Of a DNA stretch of 63,956 nt, positions 52,857 to 62,733 are shown piece after piece; the stretch's first letter is position 1, and each line of letters opens with the position of its first letter. The stretch is from Scalindua sp964584595 (lineage in GTDB: Bacteria > Planctomycetota > Brocadiia > Brocadiales > Scalinduaceae), in assembly GCA_964584595.1 (NCBI GenBank), contig CAZPAM010000007.1, positions 1 to 63,956 of the forward strand. The letters are read 5' to 3'. Under the pieces are notes generated by a model. It made no database searches, was not told where the DNA came from, and was given only the letters and a program-made list of their open reading frames with translations. Position numbers and translations under genes: made by a program.

Positions 52857-53876
52857 ATGCAAGAAAGATTAAGTGAAATACAAAATCAGGCAAAGGAAGA
52901 TTTAGCGAAGGCTGAATCTCTGGAAGAAGTTGAAAAAATAAAGACTAAATATCTAGGAAGAAAAGCCGGTGTTATTAATGAAATAGTGAAGGCGATCCCA
53001 GGTTTACCTCCCGAACAGAGATCGTCTACCGGAAAATCGGTTAATATACTTAAGCAGGAAATCGGTACATGGATAGAAGAGGCAAAAACAAAATTTGCTG
53101 ATGAAGGGAGAACTTCTGAATCAAAAGAGATATTTGATTTGTCGCTACCGGGTAAACGCAAGCATTATGGCCACCGACACCCGATAGTGCAAACCATTGA
53201 TGAAATTAAAGGGATTTTTAAGAAACTGTGTTTTGAGATAGAATACGGTCCTGAAGTAGAGCACGAATATTACAATTTTGATGCCCTGAACATACCTGCA
53301 GACCATCCGTCCAGAGAAGACTTCGATACATTTTATCTGGGCAACAAACGCCTCCTGAGAAGCCAGACCTCAACAGTACAGATAAGGGTGATGGAGAAGA
53401 AGAAACCTCCCATAAGGATGATTGCCCCAGGAAAGGTTTTCAGGCCGGACACAGTTGATGCCAGGCATGCCTCTATGTTTCATCAGATTGAAGGTTTGAT
53501 GGTGGATGAAGGTGTGAGCTTCGGTGATTTAAAATATGTTTTGACCTTGTTTGCCCAGTCATACTTCGGGCAGGATATTAAGATGAGATTTCGCCCTTCA
53601 TTCTTTCCCTTTACCGAACCAAGCGCAGAGATAGATATTTCGTGCTCTATCTGTAAGGGTAAAGGATGTAGTGTCTGCTCTCACAGTGGCTGGGTTGAGG
53701 TGTTGGGTGCAGGAATGGTAGACCCTAATGTGTTTGAGACTGTTGGCTATGATGCGGAGAAGTATACCGGGTTCGCATTTGGCCTGGGCGTGGAGAGACT
53801 TACCATGCTAAAGTATGGAATAGATAACATAAGGCTTTTCTTTGAAAATGACCTGAGATTCTTGTCACAATTTTAA
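52857..53876 (+). CDS. pheS: Phenylalanyl-tRNA synthetase alpha subunit
   Basis: The class II catalytic subunit is about 339 aa from ATG 52857; an in-frame TTG lies three codons upstream at 52848. It has an N-terminal coiled coil (MQERLSEIQNQAKEDLAKAESLEEVEKI), GKRKHYGHRHPIVQTIDEI, motif 2 in LLRSQTSTVQIRVM, FRPSFFPFTEPSAEIDI and motif 3 in GFAFGLGVERLTMLKYGI. A cysteine cluster (CSICKGKGCSVC) of the kind seen in many PheS proteins sits before the last motif. pheT follows 4 bp after the stop. Confidence 0.96.
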   Translation: MQERLSEIQNQAKEDLAKAESLEEVEKIKTKYLGRKAGVINEIVKAIPGLPPEQRSSTGKSVNILKQEIGTWIEEAKTKFADEGRTSESKEIFDLSLPGKRKHYGHRHPIVQTIDEIKGIFKKLCFEIEYGPEVEHEYYNFDALNIPADHPSREDFDTFYLGNKRLLRSQTSTVQIRVMEKKKPPIRMIAPGKVFRPDTVDARHASMFHQIEGLMVDEGVSFGDLKYVLTLFAQSYFGQDIKMRFRPSFFPFTEPSAEIDISCSICKGKGCSVCSHSGWVEVLGAGMVDPNVFETVGYDAEKYTGFAFGLGVERLTMLKYGIDNIRLFFENDLRFLSQF

Positions 53877-53880
53877 AACT

Positions 53881-55902
53881 ATGAAAATCAGTTACAACTG
53901 GCTTAAGGATTACTGTAAACACGATCTCTCCGCAGAGGACTTGTCCGAGAAATTGACAAATGCAGGACTGGTAGTAGATACAATAAATCCTGTGGACGAT
54001 GATTTCTGCCTGGAAGTTGAGGTTACCTCAAACAGGCCTGATTGTCTGGGTTTTATTGGTATCGCAAGAGAGGTAGCCACTATTGTACGCAGTGAGCTTA
54101 TTATTCCGGGTGTGGATTATGAGACAACAACTGAAAATGTGAATGATTTAACCGGTGTTACAATAGAAGATAATGAATTATGCCCGAGGTATACGGCACG
54201 AATTATAAAAGATGTAAAAATAGCCGCATCACCAGAATGGCTACAAAAGAAAATTAGTAGTATCGGACTGCGTCCCGTGAATAATATAGTAGATATTACA
54301 AATTATGTCTTGATGGAAAGCGGTCAGCCTTTACACGCCTTTGATTTTGACAAATTAAGTGAGAAGAGAATTATTGTCAGAAGGGCAAAGAAGGGTGAGG
54401 CCATGGAGGCAATAGATGGCAGCAAGTGTGTACTTACTGATGAAATGCTAGTGATTGCAGACGCGCAAAGGCCGGTAGCCATTGCGGGCATAATGGGAGG
54501 CAGGGATACAGAAGTCTCTGATACTACAGAAAACATTCTCCTGGAAAGTGCCTTCTTTGATCCGAGAAACGTCAGAAGAACATCTAGAAAACTGAGTCTC
54601 ATCTCGGATTCCTCATATCGCTTTGAACGTCGTGTGGATCCTGAATGTGTTGACTGGGCATCAAGGAGGGCAGCAAAGATGATAATGGAAATAGCTGGTG
54701 GTCAGGTTGTAGAAGGTGTAATCGATCAAAACAATATTGAAGCTAAGAATGTGAGTGTTGCCTTGAGGATGTCCCGGATGAACAGCCTTTTGGGGCTTCA
54801 TATAGATAAGGAAACAGCAAGGGATATCCTGGAAAATTTACAGTTCACGATAAAGCCTGAGGGCGAAACAGAAGACAATCTAACTGTAGAAGTTCCCAGC
54901 TTCAGGGGGGACGTATACAGGGAAGTAGACCTAATAGAGGAGGTTGCCAGAATTCATGGATACGATAAAATACCGGCAGAAAGTAATATAGGTGTAAAAT
55001 TAACGCAAGACAACATATTCGACAAAGTTACTGAAAAAACAAAATCTGTTATTTCCGGACTGGGTTTTGATGAAGTTATTACTGACAGTATCGTAGACGA
55101 ACTGCATGAAAGGCATGGTACTATCTGGTCTGAAATGAGCAGTTTGAAAATTATTAACCCGATACGACAGGACGAAAATCTTCTGAGAAAAGCGCTTGTG
55201 CATAATCTGCTGCGTGTAAAAAAACACAATCAAAACTATGGCGTAGAGAAGACTAATATATATGAATTGTCCAAGATATATTTACCTCAGGAAGATGATG
55301 GGATGCCGGAGGAAAAGGAGTGCCTGTGTATTCTTGGTGAAGAGGGGTTTCTATCCTTAAAAGGTGTTATAGAGGCCATACTCAGTCAACTAAATATTGT
55401 GCAAAAGCTTGAGACCATGCGTTCTGATTTTGGCCTATTCAATTCTGAAGAATCTGCAGAACTCAAACTGGGGGGTAAGCTGCTGGGATATATTGGTGAA
55501 TTGAGTAGAGAAGTAATTAATGATTATGATTTCAGGACCAAACCGTGTGTGGCAGAGTTAGATTACAACATACTGATAGATAACACAAGTCTTGAAAGCT
55601 CCTATCGGAAGATTCCATCATTGCCCATGGTGGCGAGAGATCTGGCAGTTGTAAGTGATGAGGAGGTTACATGGGCAGGCATAAAAGAATGTATCGAATC
55701 ACTTAATATAGAATACGTCGATGGCATCGAATTCTTTGATGTGTATAGGGGTAAGCAGGTAGAAAAGGGCAAGAAGAGCATAGCCTTCAGATTGATATTC
55801 AGGGCAGATGATAGAACCTTGAAGAGTGAAGAAGTAGATAAGCTGCAGGAAGAAATCGTTGAAAACCTCAGTAATGCCTTTGGTATAAAACTCCGTGCAT
55901 AA
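53881..55902 (+). CDS. pheT: Phenylalanyl-tRNA synthetase beta subunit, short form
   Basis: The 673-aa protein has the N-terminal helix-strand unit (MKISYNWLKDYC), B3/B4 editing domain (LEVEVTSNRPDCLGFIGIAREVATI, GIMGGRDTEVSDTT), B5 domain and core, and a C-terminal FDX-ACB anticodon-binding domain (PSLPMVARDLAVV ... IAFRLIFRADDRTL). The OB-fold tRNA-binding domain that usually lies at about residues 40-150 is absent; the sequence passes from AGLVVDTINPVDD straight to LEVEVTSNRPDC. That accounts for its being about 120 residues shorter than the E. coli protein. It is an editing and tRNA-docking partner of PheS. Confidence 0.95.
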   Translation: MKISYNWLKDYCKHDLSAEDLSEKLTNAGLVVDTINPVDDDFCLEVEVTSNRPDCLGFIGIAREVATIVRSELIIPGVDYETTTENVNDLTGVTIEDNELCPRYTARIIKDVKIAASPEWLQKKISSIGLRPVNNIVDITNYVLMESGQPLHAFDFDKLSEKRIIVRRAKKGEAMEAIDGSKCVLTDEMLVIADAQRPVAIAGIMGGRDTEVSDTTENILLESAFFDPRNVRRTSRKLSLISDSSYRFERRVDPECVDWASRRAAKMIMEIAGGQVVEGVIDQNNIEAKNVSVALRMSRMNSLLGLHIDKETARDILENLQFTIKPEGETEDNLTVEVPSFRGDVYREVDLIEEVARIHGYDKIPAESNIGVKLTQDNIFDKVTEKTKSVISGLGFDEVITDSIVDELHERHGTIWSEMSSLKIINPIRQDENLLRKALVHNLLRVKKHNQNYGVEKTNIYELSKIYLPQEDDGMPEEKECLCILGEEGFLSLKGVIEAILSQLNIVQKLETMRSDFGLFNSEESAELKLGGKLLGYIGELSREVINDYDFRTKPCVAELDYNILIDNTSLESSYRKIPSLPMVARDLAVVSDEEVTWAGIKECIESLNIEYVDGIEFFDVYRGKQVEKGKKSIAFRLIFRADDRTLKSEEVDKLQEEIVENLSNAFGIKLRA

Positions 55903-55924
55903 TAAGCATAAGTGAGGGGACAAA

Positions 55925-56695
55925 ATGATTCACAAGACTGCTATTATTGATCCAGGTGCTGAGCTGGGAAACGATGTTGAAGTAGGCCCATTTACAGTCA
56001 TTGAAGCAGATGTGACTATTGGAGATGGATCTGTAATCGGTCCTAATGTCAGTATCAGACCGTACACTTCGATAGGATCACACTGCAATGTTCATGCGGG
56101 AGCTGTTCTGGGTGGTATTCCTCAGGATGTAAACTTCGAGGGGGGAAAATCATTTGTCTCTATTGGGGCGAACTGTCAGGTACGCGAAGGTGTTACGATT
56201 AATCGTGGTACTCAGACTGATTCCGTAACAGAGATTGGTGACGACTGTTTCCTGATGGCGTTTTCGCATTTCGGTCACAATGTTAAACTTGGCCACAAGG
56301 TTATAGTCGCGAACGGTGCATTGTTAGCAGGTTATGTGGAAGTAGGTGATCAGGTTTTCATTAGTGGAAATTGTGTCTTACATCAGTTTGTGACAGTAGG
56401 ACGACTGGCCATGCTGGGTGGCGGTTGTGGTGTCTCAAAAGATGTACCTCCATTCTGCCTGGTAAAGCCGTTAGAGGGAAATACGATCTTGGGTTTGAAC
56501 TCGGTCGGATTACGGAGATCAACATTAACGACAAAAGATAGACAGGAAATTAAAGAAGCGTTTAAGCTGCTTTATCAATCAGGCCTGAATATAAGTGATG
56601 CTGTGGAGAAAATTAAATCAGCCTATCCCTCTGGTCCGGCTGCTGAGATATCAACCTTTGTAGATGAGTCAAAGCAGGGTATCTGCAAGATGTGA
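55925..56695 (+). CDS. lpxA: Acyl-ACP--UDP-N-acetylglucosamine O-acyltransferase
   Basis: The 256-aa left-handed beta-helix protein shows hexapeptide repeats (IDPGAELGNDVEVGPFTVIEADVTIGDGSVIGPNV), the active-site His region FLMAFSHFGHNVKLGHKV and the LpxA C-terminal helical part (EAFKLLYQSGLNISDAVEKI). It starts lipid A synthesis, so the organism is expected to make an LPS-type outer membrane. The start ATG 55925 has GAGGGG upstream. It is co-directional with pheT with 22 bp between. Confidence 0.95.
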   Translation: MIHKTAIIDPGAELGNDVEVGPFTVIEADVTIGDGSVIGPNVSIRPYTSIGSHCNVHAGAVLGGIPQDVNFEGGKSFVSIGANCQVREGVTINRGTQTDSVTEIGDDCFLMAFSHFGHNVKLGHKVIVANGALLAGYVEVGDQVFISGNCVLHQFVTVGRLAMLGGGCGVSKDVPPFCLVKPLEGNTILGLNSVGLRRSTLTTKDRQEIKEAFKLLYQSGLNISDAVEKIKSAYPSGPAAEISTFVDESKQGICKM

Positions 56696-56795
56696 GGCCT
56701 GGACTTAATTAATGCCAGTCTGGGAAAACTATCCCTCCTGTAGTACAAAAGTTAAGCAGATAATATGAGCTACTATAACCAAGTGGAGAACATAG

Positions 56796-59700
56796 ATGAA
56801 TTGTCGATTATGCCAGTTGTTGTGGCGCTTTTTACAAATCAGCTTCTTTGTCCTGATCGTATCATCAACAACATTCGGACAGATCAACCATGACCTTAAG
56901 ATCACTCTGCATCCTGATAGCCATAGGCTTGAAATAGTTGATAAAATCACCTTGCCCCCGGTATCACAAGATACAGGGTCATTCCATTTTACACTTCATA
57001 AGGGACTTAGCCCAGAGACCTTGGAAAAAGGTACAAAACTGAGAAAATGCTTTGGAGCAGAAGCAGGTAAATTTTTTCGTGAGAATCCATCAGTTTACCA
57101 GGGTAATTCAAATCTGGAGTTATTTGAGATTAAGCTTCAACCTGGAACCAGTCAGTTTACGCTCAAATTTCAGGGTAAGATTTTCCATCAGGTTGAGGAA
57201 TACGGAGAAGAGTACGCGCGCAGCTTCAGTTCATCACCCGGTATTATCTCCCGGGAAGGAGTGTTCTTAAGCGGATCCAGCTTCTGGTATCCTCATTTCG
57301 CCGATGAACTGGTAACTTTCCGAATGGACGTTGAATTACCGGCAGGCTGGTCATCAGTCAGCCAGGGTGCACGTACAAAACATTCTACCGGAACCGATTC
57401 CTGGAACGATACATGGGTAACTGATAAACCGCAGGAGGAGATCTACCTCATATCAGCTGAATTTACCGAGTACGGCCAGGCTGCAGGCGCCGTAAATGCC
57501 ATGGCCTTCCTGCGCCAGCCCGATGAACAGCTTGCACAGAAATACCTGGATACGACTGCACAGTACCTTGAGATGTATCGAGGACTTCTCGGCCCCTATC
57601 CTTACAGCAAGTTTGCACTCGTTGAGAATTTTTGGGAGACCGGTTATGGTATGCCGTCATTTACACTTCTTGGCCCCAGGGTTATTCGTTTTCCTTTTAT
57701 CCTCCATTCCTCTTATCCTCACGAAATCCTTCACAACTGGTGGGGTAACGGTGTATATACTGACTACGAAAAAGGCAACTGGGCGGAAGGACTGACAACG
57801 TATCTTGCCGACCATCTTATAAAGGAACAGAGGGGGGCGGCTGTTGAATACCGTCGTTCTGTTCTGCAGAAATACACAAACTATGTCACCGCTAATAAAG
57901 ATAAGGACTTTCCTCTTACCAAATTTCGTTCCCGGCATAGTGCAGTTACTGAAGCTGTAGGTTATGGTAAGACTATGATGCTGTTTCACATGCTCCGGCA
58001 GCAGCTGGGAGATCAGGCTTTTATCAAGGCACTACATAAATTTTATCGAAAATACAAATTTAAGGTTGCCTCTTTTGACGATGTTGAAACAGTTTTTGAT
58101 AATGTAAATGACGAACCCCTTGAATCCATGTTTGAACAATGGGTAAAGAAGGCCGGCGCGCCTTCTCTGCGAGTACGTCAGGCTGCTGCGACACCACAGG
58201 GTGATGGTTATGTATTGTCAGCCATTATTGAACAGACTCAGGAGGGAAAACCCTACCGATTAGAGATTCCGGTCGTCATTCATATGGAAGGTGTTGCTAA
58301 GGCATACCAGACAAGCATTGATGTCAATGCAAAACAGTATCATTTAGAACTCAATTTCCCTATGCGACCCGTTCGCCTGGATGTAGATCCCGAATTTGAC
58401 GTTTTCCGCACATTAGATCACAATGAAAGCCCACCTGCATTTAGTCAGGTCTTTGGAGCCGAGCAGGTACTGGTTGTATTACCCGCGGCAGCGTCTGAAT
58501 CAATTCGCCGTGGCTATCATGATCTAGCGGAAAGCTGGCAGAAAGGCCGTGCTGTGAACATGGAGATCAAGCTTGATAGTGAACTGAATGGATTACCGGC
58601 TGATCGTGCAGTCTGGCTGTTTGGATGGGAAAACAGTTTCCGGCCAATGATGAAGAATGCACTATCCGACTATGACTTCTCAGGCAAGAAAGAGACAGTA
58701 CATATCGAAAGTATGGAGTTAAAACACGATCAACATGCCGTTGTTATAATGGCCAGGCACCCGTCTAACAGCACACATGCTCTGGCCTGGCTTGCTACGG
58801 ATAATGTGGCGGCAATGCCAGGTCTGGGAAGAAAACTTCCCCACTATAACAAGTACAGCTATCTTGGCTTTACCGGTGATGAACCCACCAACGTCTTTAA
58901 AGGCCAGTGGCCGGTTGTCAACTCACCCATGTCAATTGCCGTTTTACAAAGTGATGGCAAGGAAGTTGAGCTAGCGACAGCCAAAATGGCGTCACGTGCT
59001 GCACTTGCACAGTTGCCTCCGGTTTTCTCTGAGATGAGAATGTTAAAGGATATTGAATATCTCGCTTCTGAAGAACTGAAAGGTAGAGGCCTCGGCACTC
59101 CCGAATTAGATAAAGCGGCTGCCTATATAGCCAGGCAGTTTTCTGATGCCGGTCTACAACCTTACGGGGATGGGTCCGATGGTTTCTTTCAAACCTGGAC
59201 TGAACAGGTAGATATGCCTGGGCGTGATGTTGTTACTATTAAGAACGTAATAGGTATCATTCCTGGTAATAATCCGGAGTGGGATGGGCAGAGTGTGATT
59301 ATCGGCGCACACTACGATTCTCACGGCCTTGGTTGGCCTGACGTTCTTAAAGGCAACAAAGGTAAGATTCATCCCGGTGCCGATGACAATGCCAGCGGAG
59401 TCTCTGTCTTACTGGAATTTGCACGACTGGTTGGTAAAAAATGGCAGCCTGAACGTACGGTAGTGTTTGTTGCCTTCAGCGCCGAGGAGGCAGGAAAACT
59501 CGGATCACTGCATTACATCAGGCAGGCAGAGAAATATCCCATCTCTAAAACAATGGCGATGATCAATATCGATACAGTTGGCCAATTAGGCAAAGATGCA
59601 CTTACCATATTCGGTAACTACTCTGCACGCGAATGGGTACATATCTTTCGTGGTGCTGGTTATGTAACCGGTGTTCCAATCAAACAGTCAACCTTAGATA

Positions 59701-60215
59701 CGGGAAATGGTGATGAGAAGAGTTTTATCGACGCAGGTGTACCATCAGTACACTTCTTCAGTGGTGCACGCGATAACTATCATCGTCCAACTGACACTAC
59801 TGATAGAATTGATACGGCAGGCCTGGTCAAGACTGCTGCCATCTTGAAGGAAACAGTTGAATATCTCGCAGCACGACCGGAACCCTTGACCTCAACACTG
59901 ACTGCGTCAAAAGACAGTACAACCCAACAGAAAGAGCGGTCACGGACGAAGAGGAAAGTCGTTTTGGGTACTGTTCCGGACTTTGCTTACACCGGCCAGG
60001 GTGTCCGCCTTGACGGTGTTACTCCTGATACACCGGCATGTAAAGCAGGCCTTCTGGATGGTGATATCATTGCGCGTATCGGAGATACGGTAATCGAAGA
60101 CCTGGAAGCCTATTCCGACATCTTAAAGTCGTTACAGGCAGGTGACGAAATTACAATCGTCTTTATGCGTGACAATGAGGAACTCTCTGTCACTACGAAG
60201 GTGGTTGAGAGATAA
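56796..60215 (+). CDS. Exported M1-M28 peptidase fusion with C-terminal PDZ
   Basis: The 1139-aa protein has a signal peptide (FLQISFFVLIVSSTTFGQ). An M1 aminopeptidase-like module has HEILH at 309-313 and the third zinc ligand E331 in NWAEGLTTY. A linker of beta-rich sequence is followed by an M28 module over about 750-1035, with metal residues in GAHYDSHG, PGADDNASG, FSAEEAGKLGS, NIDTVG and SVHFFSG. The C-terminal PDZ (GVRLDGVTPDTPACKAGLLDGDIIARIGD) ends the protein. Both peptidase sites look complete. It probably trims or recycles peptides outside the cytoplasm. The start ATG 56796 lacks a strong RBS. Confidence 0.88.
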   Translation: MNCRLCQLLWRFLQISFFVLIVSSTTFGQINHDLKITLHPDSHRLEIVDKITLPPVSQDTGSFHFTLHKGLSPETLEKGTKLRKCFGAEAGKFFRENPSVYQGNSNLELFEIKLQPGTSQFTLKFQGKIFHQVEEYGEEYARSFSSSPGIISREGVFLSGSSFWYPHFADELVTFRMDVELPAGWSSVSQGARTKHSTGTDSWNDTWVTDKPQEEIYLISAEFTEYGQAAGAVNAMAFLRQPDEQLAQKYLDTTAQYLEMYRGLLGPYPYSKFALVENFWETGYGMPSFTLLGPRVIRFPFILHSSYPHEILHNWWGNGVYTDYEKGNWAEGLTTYLADHLIKEQRGAAVEYRRSVLQKYTNYVTANKDKDFPLTKFRSRHSAVTEAVGYGKTMMLFHMLRQQLGDQAFIKALHKFYRKYKFKVASFDDVETVFDNVNDEPLESMFEQWVKKAGAPSLRVRQAAATPQGDGYVLSAIIEQTQEGKPYRLEIPVVIHMEGVAKAYQTSIDVNAKQYHLELNFPMRPVRLDVDPEFDVFRTLDHNESPPAFSQVFGAEQVLVVLPAAASESIRRGYHDLAESWQKGRAVNMEIKLDSELNGLPADRAVWLFGWENSFRPMMKNALSDYDFSGKKETVHIESMELKHDQHAVVIMARHPSNSTHALAWLATDNVAAMPGLGRKLPHYNKYSYLGFTGDEPTNVFKGQWPVVNSPMSIAVLQSDGKEVELATAKMASRAALAQLPPVFSEMRMLKDIEYLASEELKGRGLGTPELDKAAAYIARQFSDAGLQPYGDGSDGFFQTWTEQVDMPGRDVVTIKNVIGIIPGNNPEWDGQSVIIGAHYDSHGLGWPDVLKGNKGKIHPGADDNASGVSVLLEFARLVGKKWQPERTVVFVAFSAEEAGKLGSLHYIRQAEKYPISKTMAMINIDTVGQLGKDALTIFGNYSAREWVHIFRGAGYVTGVPIKQSTLDTGNGDEKSFIDAGVPSVHFFSGARDNYHRPTDTTDRIDTAGLVKTAAILKETVEYLAARPEPLTSTLTASKDSTTQQKERSRTKRKVVLGTVPDFAYTGQGVRLDGVTPDTPACKAGLLDGDIIARIGDTVIEDLEAYSDILKSLQAGDEITIVFMRDNEELSVTTKVVER

Positions 60216-60233
60216 TTCGGTAAATTTATTACC

Positions 60234-61319
60234 TCAATCTACCCAATCGGCTATAAATATATTGGTTTCATGCGGTCTGCTGTTGTTGCGATTTGAGGCA
60301 AAGACCAGTTTCCTGCCGTCATGACTGAACATGGGGAAACCGTCGAATGTCGGATTGTACGATAAGCGCTCTACTTCTTTAGTCTTTATATCAACCATAT
60401 ACATCTCAAAGTTCCGATGTTGAGGGTCATCCATGTTGGAGACAAAGATAACCTTCTCGCCGCTTGGATGGAAATAAGGGCCGAAGTTGGCTGCGCCGTT
60501 ACTGGTCAGCTGAATCGGTTTGCGCTCCTTCAGGTTCATAATATAGATTTCAAGTTTACTCGGACGGATTAAACCGTTTTTGAGAAGACCTACATAATCT
60601 GTAAGCTCTTCTCCCTGAGGCCTTGAAGCCCGCCAACAGATCCATTCTCCGTCAAGAGAAAAGAAAGCACCTCCATCATAGCCTGGGGTATCAGTCAACT
60701 GTTCAACATTGGAGCCGTCCGGGTCCATCAGAAACAGTTCCAGATCTCCGGATCGCACTGATGTAAAGATTATTCTGTCCCCTTTGGGTGAATAAACCGC
60801 TTCGGCATCATATCCGGGTGTGTCAGTCAGGCGGACAAGGTTTGATCCGTCAGGGTCAGCCGTAAAAATATCAAAACTTTCATATAACGCCCATACATAA
60901 CCCTTTGACATGTCCGGCTTGGGCGGACATTCATCTCCACCCAGATGTGTCGATGCATAAATTATCGATTTATAGTCAGGGGCAATAAATGAACAGGTAG
61001 TGGCGCCCTTACTTGATGACACCATCTTCACATTGCTGCCATCTACATCCATAGTAAAGATTGCGTCACATTGCAGGTCATCACGCTTTGACTGGAATAT
61101 GAGTTTGTCTGCATTATAAGAAAAGTAAGCCTCGGCATTCTCTCCACCGAAGGTAAGTTGTCTGATATTTTTAAAATGCGTTTCACCTTCAAAAATGGTA
61201 ACTTCTGCCTGCCTTTCACTGGCTACAGGCTTTTTTTCGGAAACAACGGTTTCTGTCTTTTCATTAACGCAGCCTATTAAAGACAGAGAAATTACTATAG
61301 AAATAACAAATGACTTCAA
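60234..61319 (-). CDS. TolB-like beta-propeller lipoprotein (PD40 repeats)
   Basis: The 361-aa protein has a lipoprotein signal (ISIVISLSLIGC, lipobox LIGC at about 14-17). It then has repeated WD40-like PD40 blades: EAYFSYNADKLIFQSKRD, EAVYSPKGDRIIFTSVRSG, GAFFSLDGEWICWRASR, GPYFHPSGEKVIFVSNMD and FPMFSHDGRKLVFASNRN. Each is followed by a DPDGSN- or DVDGSN-type turn. Five or six blades are visible. It is an envelope binding/scaffold protein or a propeller domain of a peptidase partner. It converges with the M1-M28 peptidase gene with 18 bp between stops. Confidence 0.85.
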   Translation of the reverse strand: MKSFVISIVISLSLIGCVNEKTETVVSEKKPVASERQAEVTIFEGETHFKNIRQLTFGGENAEAYFSYNADKLIFQSKRDDLQCDAIFTMDVDGSNVKMVSSSKGATTCSFIAPDYKSIIYASTHLGGDECPPKPDMSKGYVWALYESFDIFTADPDGSNLVRLTDTPGYDAEAVYSPKGDRIIFTSVRSGDLELFLMDPDGSNVEQLTDTPGYDGGAFFSLDGEWICWRASRPQGEELTDYVGLLKNGLIRPSKLEIYIMNLKERKPIQLTSNGAANFGPYFHPSGEKVIFVSNMDDPQHRNFEMYMVDIKTKEVERLSYNPTFDGFPMFSHDGRKLVFASNRNNSRPHETNIFIADWVD

Positions 61320-61507
61320 TTTATGTCTCCTTATTGAAAATTATTAATATTATGAAGGAGTCAATTTAAACGATTTCTTTACGAATGTAAATTAAAATTT
61401 AAGCAATGGACTGTAATTCCTTAAATGAATGTAAACTTGACAAAAAATTATGTTGTTGTTAACATTAACTTTAACTTAAATGAAGTAAAAAAGGCCGATA
61501 TCTTTAA

Positions 61508-62350
61508 ATGGACGTCATAACAAATGTTAATAAGATGCAGACAAGGGTACTTTCGATCAAGGACAGAAAAAAATCTATTGGGTTTGTACCTACAATGGGT
61601 GCATTCCATGAAGGCCACGTCAGTCTGATCCGCAGTGCAAGGAGTGAGAATGATGAGCTTATTGTCAGCATATATCTGAACCCCACGCAGTTTGATAACA
61701 AGGACGATCTTGATAATTACCCTCACCAGTTAGACAAAGATATTGAGATTGTTGAGAGAGAAAATGCTGATGTGGTTTTTGCACCAGGTAATGAGGAGAT
61801 GTATCCGGAGGGGTTCTGTACTTATGTGACACAGGGAAAACTAATAGATTCTTTGTGCGGCAGATTAAGAACCGGACACTTTAATGGTGTGACTACAATT
61901 GTAACGAAGCTTTTTAATATAATCAGGCCGGACAGGGCATACTTTGGCCAGAAGGACTATCAACAAAGCGTTGTTATAAAAAAACTGGTTGAAGACCTGA
62001 ATATGAATATAGATATCAAGGTCCTTCCTACAGTGCGTGACGAAGACGGCCTTGCCCTTAGTTCAAGGAATAAGCGATTAAACCCTGAAGAACGCCATAG
62101 CGCACTCTGTATTTATGGCTCTTTATTAAAAGCCAAATCCCTGTTTGCTTCCAATGTAAAAGACTCAAAGGAAATTATAGAAGAAATGACATCCATCATT
62201 AAGAAAGCAAAACATACGAGGATAGATTATGTATCCATAGTAAATGCTCATACACTTGAAGATGTTTCGTCTATTAATGGAAAGGCTGTCGCTGCTGTAG
62301 CCGTGTGGATAGGAAATACGAGATTAATAGATAACTTAATTCTGGAATAA
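61508..62350 (+). CDS. panC: Pantothenate synthetase
   Basis: The 280-aa enzyme joins pantoate and beta-alanine using ATP. It has the nucleotide-binding blocks FVPTMGAFHEGHVSLIRSAR and KDYQQ, the substrate motif RTGHFNGVTTIVTKLFNII, and LALSSRNKRL. The start is ATG 61508; no strong RBS is seen. panD follows 6 bp later, so the last two steps' genes are coupled. Confidence 0.96.
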   Translation: MDVITNVNKMQTRVLSIKDRKKSIGFVPTMGAFHEGHVSLIRSARSENDELIVSIYLNPTQFDNKDDLDNYPHQLDKDIEIVERENADVVFAPGNEEMYPEGFCTYVTQGKLIDSLCGRLRTGHFNGVTTIVTKLFNIIRPDRAYFGQKDYQQSVVIKKLVEDLNMNIDIKVLPTVRDEDGLALSSRNKRLNPEERHSALCIYGSLLKAKSLFASNVKDSKEIIEEMTSIIKKAKHTRIDYVSIVNAHTLEDVSSINGKAVAAVAVWIGNTRLIDNLILE

Positions 62351-62356
62351 AATACC

Positions 62357-62728
62357 ATGCTTAGAGAAATGTGCAAATCGAAGATTCATGCCGCAACAGT
62401 CACTGAATCAAACATAAACTATACCGGCAGTATCTCAATCGACAAAACGTTGATGCAGGAGACAGATATTCTGCACTACGAAAGGGTACAGGTATTAAAT
62501 ATCAATAATGGAACAAGGGTTGAGACTTACGTAATTGAGGGAGAACCTGACTCAGGGACTATATGTCTTAACGGAGCGGCTGCGAGGTGGGCATCCCCGG
62601 GGGACAAGGTAATAATAATATCATATTGTCTTATTGATGATGACAAAGCACGCAACTGGAAACCGAAGATAGTCTTGATGGACGAAAAGAATAAGATTAA
62701 GGAGGTTCTCTCCGATCCCCATTCCTGA
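62357..62728 (+). CDS. panD: Aspartate 1-decarboxylase
   Basis: The 123-aa pyruvoyl enzyme makes beta-alanine for PanC. The self-cleavage site is the Gly-Ser in NYTGSISID (about residues 24-25). Other conserved parts are MCKSKIHAATVTE, VLNINNGTRVETYVI and NGAAARWASPGDKVIIISY. It lies between panC and lgt in one co-directional group with gaps of 5-6 bp. Confidence 0.95.
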   Translation: MLREMCKSKIHAATVTESNINYTGSISIDKTLMQETDILHYERVQVLNINNGTRVETYVIEGEPDSGTICLNGAAARWASPGDKVIIISYCLIDDDKARNWKPKIVLMDEKNKIKEVLSDPHS

Positions 62729-62733
62729 CTTCT

